DNA from: Dunaliella salina
Taxonomy: Eukaryota; Chlorophyta; Chlorophyceae; Chlamydomonadales; Dunaliellaceae
NCBI GenBank assembly: GCA_002284615.2
Contig: MU070602.1
Coordinates: 17,598 to 35,678, forward strand
Length of the DNA stretch: 18,081 nt
Reading direction: 5' to 3'
Shown: positions 8,801 to 14,800 of the stretch, one piece after another
How the letters are laid out: each line of letters begins with the position of its first letter
Numbering within the stretch: the first letter of the stretch is position 1
The notes under the pieces: model-generated
The model's input: the letters and a program-made list of their open reading frames with translations, nothing else
The model's database searches: none
Told to the model about the DNA's origin: nothing
Made by a program: the position numbers and the translations under genes

Positions 8801-11800
8801 GGCGCCACAACCCTGTGTGATATCCTGCCTTTTGCCAGCCAGGCCACCTCTGCCCATTCTGAGAACACCTCCTGAAAGCTAGTAAAAAAAGCAGTTTTTC
8901 AGCGCTGAGTTGGTCCCATTTGGTGAGCCCTGCTGCGCGTTAGGCTTGCATGTTTGCGCGCTCAGCCAGCAAAACTCAACCCCTGTGTGCCCAAACCCTC
9001 CAGCTGCATCCCCAAGCCTGCAGGTGGACCCCAGGATGGTCCCTGAGTGCACAGGTGGCCACCTGCTGCGAACTGGCGGAGGGCTGTCCTGGGGGTGCTC
9101 CAAAGCCAGTCGAGAGGAGTGATGACGATAGGGAACGGCTTTCTATTAATATTTAATGAAATTTAGGCACTTCAGCGGAGTGTTGGAATGGGGTCAAGTG
9201 TTTGATTTCAAAAAACTTCAAATTTTTGCGAACAGCTGCGGATGCAAGGGCACAGATTTCCATTTTGTATGTAAAAGAAGAAGTTGTGACAACCAGAATT
9301 GCGCAAAAGGCCTAAAGAAGCAAATCCAGGATCCAGTTGTCACAACTTGTTTAGAAAATCATCAAAACTGGATTGACCTCCTCGGATGTGTGCCCACAAG
9401 CAAACTTTCCAGAGTTTATAGCTCCAGCAACTTTGCGGAGCCCAGCAGCTCCTCCCTGGCGCCCATCATGGCAGCCCGCGGTGTCAATGTTGATGATGAC
9501 AACCCCTGGCCTCGGCCAGGGCAGACAGCGGGCGCGGAGGTGGCCTGACGGGGCCTGGTCAGACCTCCCTGGGCATGCGTGCCTGTCCGTGCGATGAAAA
9601 TCCGACGAGCATCAGGGGTCCTCCCGACAACCCAAAATCACTTGCAATATTACCAGCAGGCTGCCCAAACACTGGCTGCTGCAGTTTGGGCCTGAGCAGG
9701 GTCCCTCAAAAAATGGCCATTCCCAGGGATGACCAAGAAGTGCAGGTATGGGGCACAACTGATGCTCCTTAATTACTAAATTATTAATAGAGAAACATCC
9801 GTTGCCTCAAAAACATGCACTGGTGTGCCTAAATGAGAGAAATGCATGTTTTTGATGCACATTGCTCCACCTGAGCCCCAGATGCCATACAAGACCACTG
9901 ACCCAAAGAAGCAACTCCCCCTTCTCAGAAGTGGGTTTGAAAGTGTCCGGCAGTATATCATCCAAATTTGGCTTAGGTTGTGGCGCCTGACTTTGAGCAT
10001 CGAAGTCCTTCCTTTGCCGTGCTAGTGTCCTACATTGTAACAGGGAATATGCTTGATGGCTCGTGCTGCACCTCTTTGACCAACTCCGGAGGCAGAACCT
10101 CACAAATGAGACTCCCATGAAGTCTCTCAGTACCTCTCTCGGCGTGACAGTGCCGATGATCTCTTTTTTGTATAAAAACCTAAAGAGCATCACAATTCCC
10201 GTTGTGTATAGTACTTTGTCAGGCACAAGTGGCCCTATGTCATGATGCAGGATTCATCGTGCGGCTAATTAGGCATAATTGACAAGCATTTTCCGGGGCA
10301 GAGGTATGAGCGCACATTTTGGCAACAGCTTTGGAGCATGCCAATTAATTACATAGACAATTTCCTGAGGGAAGTTTCAAATTTGACATGTTCTCTAGTT
10401 TGTTACCGGCGCTTTTGGCCAGCTCTGCTTGAAACAGCAGTAAGACGCCTCCTACTTTCAGATTTGTTGGTGTTGCTTTATCCTTCTCATTCCAAGTTCA
10501 AAGGCTGCCTGATCTATTTTTATATTTTCTGATCCCATTTATAGATTGTCTCTTACAATCAACATCATCTGCTAATGCCATGGCTCCTACCCAACAAGAA
10601 GGAAAAAGATTCATCCTGAAAAATGAGGCCAAAATAACCAACAAGCAAGTGTGCTCACATATGAGCTCATGCGCACTCTGTAATTTACGCCCACGCACTG
10701 GTTACCACTAGATACACTCCATGCAGCCACGTTCTGGAACCGGGTGCTTCTTGCAACCCTCCAGACTCTCACCAGCCCTTTCTTTTCCTGCTTTGTAGTA
10801 GAAGAGGAGTACAATTCCTTTGAGCCAGTGTGCCTCCTCTTCCTCACTCACTTGAGGGAGAGAATTACTCTGCCTCAGTACTTTTTTCCTCTTTCTTGCT
10901 TTGGGGATGGCGCTGATGTAAAATTGTATGCTGAAAATTTGCTCTGGTTGCGTCAACTCCATACTCTCATGCCGTGCCTCTTTTTGGCGATGTTTGGGAA
11001 CTCCCATCCCGGACATACTTTCTTTGGTATGACCATATCTGGTTGTCCAAATTTTTAGCAAGAGCCATGAGTCATGTCCAATCTGTTGTCTTCTCTAACA
11101 AAATGGGTGTGGTCATCTGGATCACACGAATGTTGGTGGAGCTTGAGACGCATTTGCATGTCATTAACGTGCACCTGGCTCAGTAGCTGTTTCAAATGGG
11201 TTAGGCAGGGGAGCAACGCACCCTCAAGCACTCACACTTGCTTTCTGACATGCAGCACCCCCAAGGCCTTTGAGGTGTGAGAAAAGTGTCAGGGAGCCTT
11301 TAACCTAATGCTCAAGCACCAAAATGGTTGATTGGGACAATCATTTAATACTAGCTGAAATCAGGTGCAAAGGTGGTGGGTTAGGGTGGTATGTTGCGGA
11401 GCGGGGGTTAACTTAATGTAAGGCTTAAATTACAATTTGGGGGGTTCTCTCTGGCAGTGCTTTCCTGCAAATCAGTCAATTTACCAGCCGTCACATTGTC
11501 CAATTCCAGCTGGCATTGTGCAGCTCTTACAGGAGGAAGAGCTAGAACATTGAATTGTGGCATTTGTGTTTTTTCATTGGTGTTTACAAATGAAAGCCAG
11601 AGGAATGCGCTCCTTGGCTCGTTCATGTGTTGCTAGGCAGGGATCTTGAAAGTGAAGTTTGTTTTGATCCTGGCACCTGCATGCACCATTGCCGCATGCT
11701 GATCACATTCAAACATCTAGAGATTGTCTTCAAACCTCAGACTTTGCTGTCCTCCTCTGCTGCGTACAGGCCGCACGCGTTAAGCTACACTACATGTCCC

Positions 11801-14800
11801 GCAACAGCTCTGTGCTCAATACGCGCCTGACGGGCATCCTGCAAGCAAGTGCGTACCTCCTGCAAGCAGCAGATAATCTCGGTGCCTGGTGTTCAGGACT
11901 TATAGGATTTGAATAATTTTGGTGGACTATCTTGGTGTTTAGGGTTTGGGGTTAGGTTTTCATATTTTTGCTTGGTTGTGGTGTTGTAACCAGCTGTTTA
12001 CAGGTACCCACCTAGTCAAGCTCGACCTCAAAAAGAGGAATCAGAAGTGGCAAGCAAGCTGAAGGCACAAGAAGCCCTTGTCTTGTGCACTCCCTGCTGC
12101 GCTCACATGCACTGAAAGCACGTGCGTCTCAAGGGAATTCACCTTTGCATTGCTTGCTGGACACGCCACAGAATTTTGCGTGACTTGCTGCAGTGTGTTT
12201 TGTCCATTCATTCATCTTTTCTGTGGGTGTCTTGCTGCTCCTGCTTGCTCCTGCTTGCCTGTAGTGCATTCTCAGGAATGGCCTCCAAATAAAGCCCTCG
12301 AAGGGATTTAAGGCTTTAAAGAACAAACAACTATGTACAGTTATAATCATATGAAGGAATAATGCCAGAGGTGGACAACTCCCTTATATCACTGGACATG
12401 ATCTTTCACAACTTTTTTATTTTCTCGAATGCAGCCATTCCAATCGTTTTTTATTTCATAAAGTATCATGTTCACCAAAATTTTTAAATCAGAGGTTCCC
12501 AGGTCACTCTCTGGCCTCAGATCACCCTAAACAGCTGCACAGCTCCACCCTGGGACCATTTTCCACTTCTAGAATTTTGTATTTTTACCCCCCCTCCCCC
12601 CCCCCCCCCCCCACCCCCCAAATGTTGTGCTAGCATCCTGCTAGCATCCTACATGTCAAAAGATAGGAAAGAAGGAGGTCAGAATTTGACCTTTCTGGCA
12701 CCCCCTGTGCATCAATTTCTGCGAGGGAAATGGCTGGAATTCTGTATCTGGCCAACTACTGTGTCTTTTTAGCCCTTTTTTTGCAAAGATATTTTTTACT
12801 TGTAAGGACTCAAAATCACTAAGAACCATTCAATTTGGTCCTGTGGGAGGTCAGGAATGAAGATTTGGTGGTGAAAACTAGGGTCACGCCGTGGCTGATT
12901 AGGCATGTGGGGCCAAATCTTGGCCAATTCTGCTTCACTGTAACAGACAGCCATCCAAACATAAGTGTGCAAGCCCCACCCGCAGCCACAGTTGTTGATG
13001 CGGCACTTGCAGGCAGCACGCATTAGCGCGGACCATACTGCACGAATTGCTCCAGGGTTGAAAAGTGTGTATGCTGCTACCGCTGCTGCAGCTGCTGCTG
13101 CCCGCTTGTCGGCGCCTGCCGCTGGCGGCAGATGGAGAGGCAGATGGCAGCAACAAAAGCAGCAGGCACACAGCTGCTTTTGTTGCTGTTGTTGCTGCTG
13201 CTGCTGCAGTGCCTTGCCTCTCACAGCCCATCATCCTGGTGCAGCTGTCCCCCACACCTCACAGCTGTTCCCACTACTGTTGCAGTGCCTTGCTTCGCAC
13301 TTCCGCTCTTGCTGCTGTCGCAACGCCTATAATCTCCCAGCTGCGCCTGCCAGCGCTGCAACGCTCTGTGTCTTGTAGCCAACAGCTGCTTGCAGCGCGC
13401 GGCTTTGCTCGTTTCTCCATCTTGCACAACGAGTTTTCCTTTTCTGGCATTATGTGCTTTGGTGCAATGCATGAAGTGGGGTATATCCTTGTGTTTTAAG
13501 CCATTGTGCACTTATCAGCTTTCCTTTTCAGGTGCATGGTCTGATGGTGCATCGCAACATGTGAAATAGAACATTGCGCTTCACACCTTTTCCATGCGCA
13601 TTGGTTTCTTTTTCTCATCTTTTCTGGCGCATGGTGATTTGGTGCAGCGCAGGATGTGAAGCAGGTTCTTGCGCTTCACACCATCTTGCACAAGTTAGCT
13701 TTCCTTTTCAGGTACTTGGTGCTTTGGTGCAGATCCTTGCATTTTACACCACCTCTTAAATGTGAGCTTCCCTTCCTTGGCACATGGTGCTTTGATGCAG
13801 CGCAAGATGTGGAACAGATCCTTGCTCTATACACAAGCTTCCTGGGCATTGTAGTTTTACTTCTATTGTGGTTTGTTAGTGCAGCACTAGATCGGAACTT
13901 ATCCTTGCACTATATGTAGTCTTGTGCATGTAAGTTTTCCTATTCAGGCACATGGTGCCAAGGTGCAGCACAGAATGTGGGGCAGATCCTTCCATTCTAC
14001 ACCATCGTGCACATTGCAGTTTTACTCATATTTTCTGGCTTGTGTTTTGGTGCAGCGCGGGATGTGGAGCAATCTTTGCACTTCACATTATCCTGCACCT
14101 CATACCTTTAATTCTCTTTTCTGGCATGTGGTGTTTTGGTACAGCGCAGGATGCGAAGCAGATCCTTGCACTTAACACCACAATTGTGCAAATGCTAGCT
14201 TCCCTTTCTGGCGCATGGTGTTTTGGTGCAGCTTGGGATGTGGAGCAGATCCTCAGTCCCACCTTGGCCAAGGAGATGCCTGGGGAGGATTCCATGAAGG
14301 TGTGGCATTGCTTTCTTTCATGCTCTCTTGCATATTTGCACCTCTAAGTTCGGATATCCCCAATAAGCACAACCTTTCCTGGTTACTGTTGCTCCATTTT
14401 AAATTTTACAGCTGTTTGAGGCAGGAAAATCACGATTTCCTTTCGTGGTTTTGTTCAAAGGAAACACAGCCACAGAGTCAATCTGCTTTCGGGTCCTGTT
14501 CCTTCATCTCATTCTTGTGCTCACAAGCACCAAAGACAATTGCTGGAAATCCTTTTTTTGTGAATGGTCAAAGATTAGTTGTCGCCCATCTGCACCTCCT
14601 AACTGTCCAGCTGCTTCAGGGATTTTGTTTATTGTGCTTTGGAACCAGATCAGAAAAAAAGGGATTCTGCGGAGGGCAGGGCACACTTCACACTTGTAAG
14701 TTCATCCGGGGGCGGGGGGGGGGGGGGGGGGGGGGGGGGGGCGTAAGCTGTTTTTTGATGGATCTAAGCTCGGTGGATGCCATCTTGAGTGATGTTTGTT

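Larger units (their letters stand above)
11849..13440 (+). other. 5' two thirds of intron 8
   Basis: GTGCGT donor, AT-rich from about 12300 to 12500. It holds the C run at 12588-12619 and CTG/CAG-rich sequence at 13070-13215. No exon is required here, because exon 8 joins exon 9 in phase. A plausible-looking acceptor at 12003 opens only short frames that do not connect to exon 9. Confidence 0.5.

Noticed and set aside
11842..11850. A GC-AG intron donor (CAA|GCAAGT) for exon 8
   Set aside because: The GT donor four bases later (GCAA|GTGCGT) is of normal type and gives the phase required by exon 9.
12004..12062. A possible extra exon between exons 8 and 9 (acceptor TTTACAG; readings such as THLVKLDLKKRNQKW or YPPSQARPQKEESEV)
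   Set aside because: No donor in the needed phase connects either reading to exon 9, while exon 8 joins exon 9 directly in phase 1 and gives the spacing expected between RLTG and the ED..K segment.
12373..12395. CAGAGGTGGACAACTC-like sequence resembling a hAT terminal repeat
   Set aside because: No matching inverted end or 8-base target duplication was found in the following sequence.
12796..13255. Minus-strand frames rich in Gln, Ala or Cys
   Set aside because: They come from CTG/CAG triplets; no domain or consistent frame extends outside the low-complexity part.
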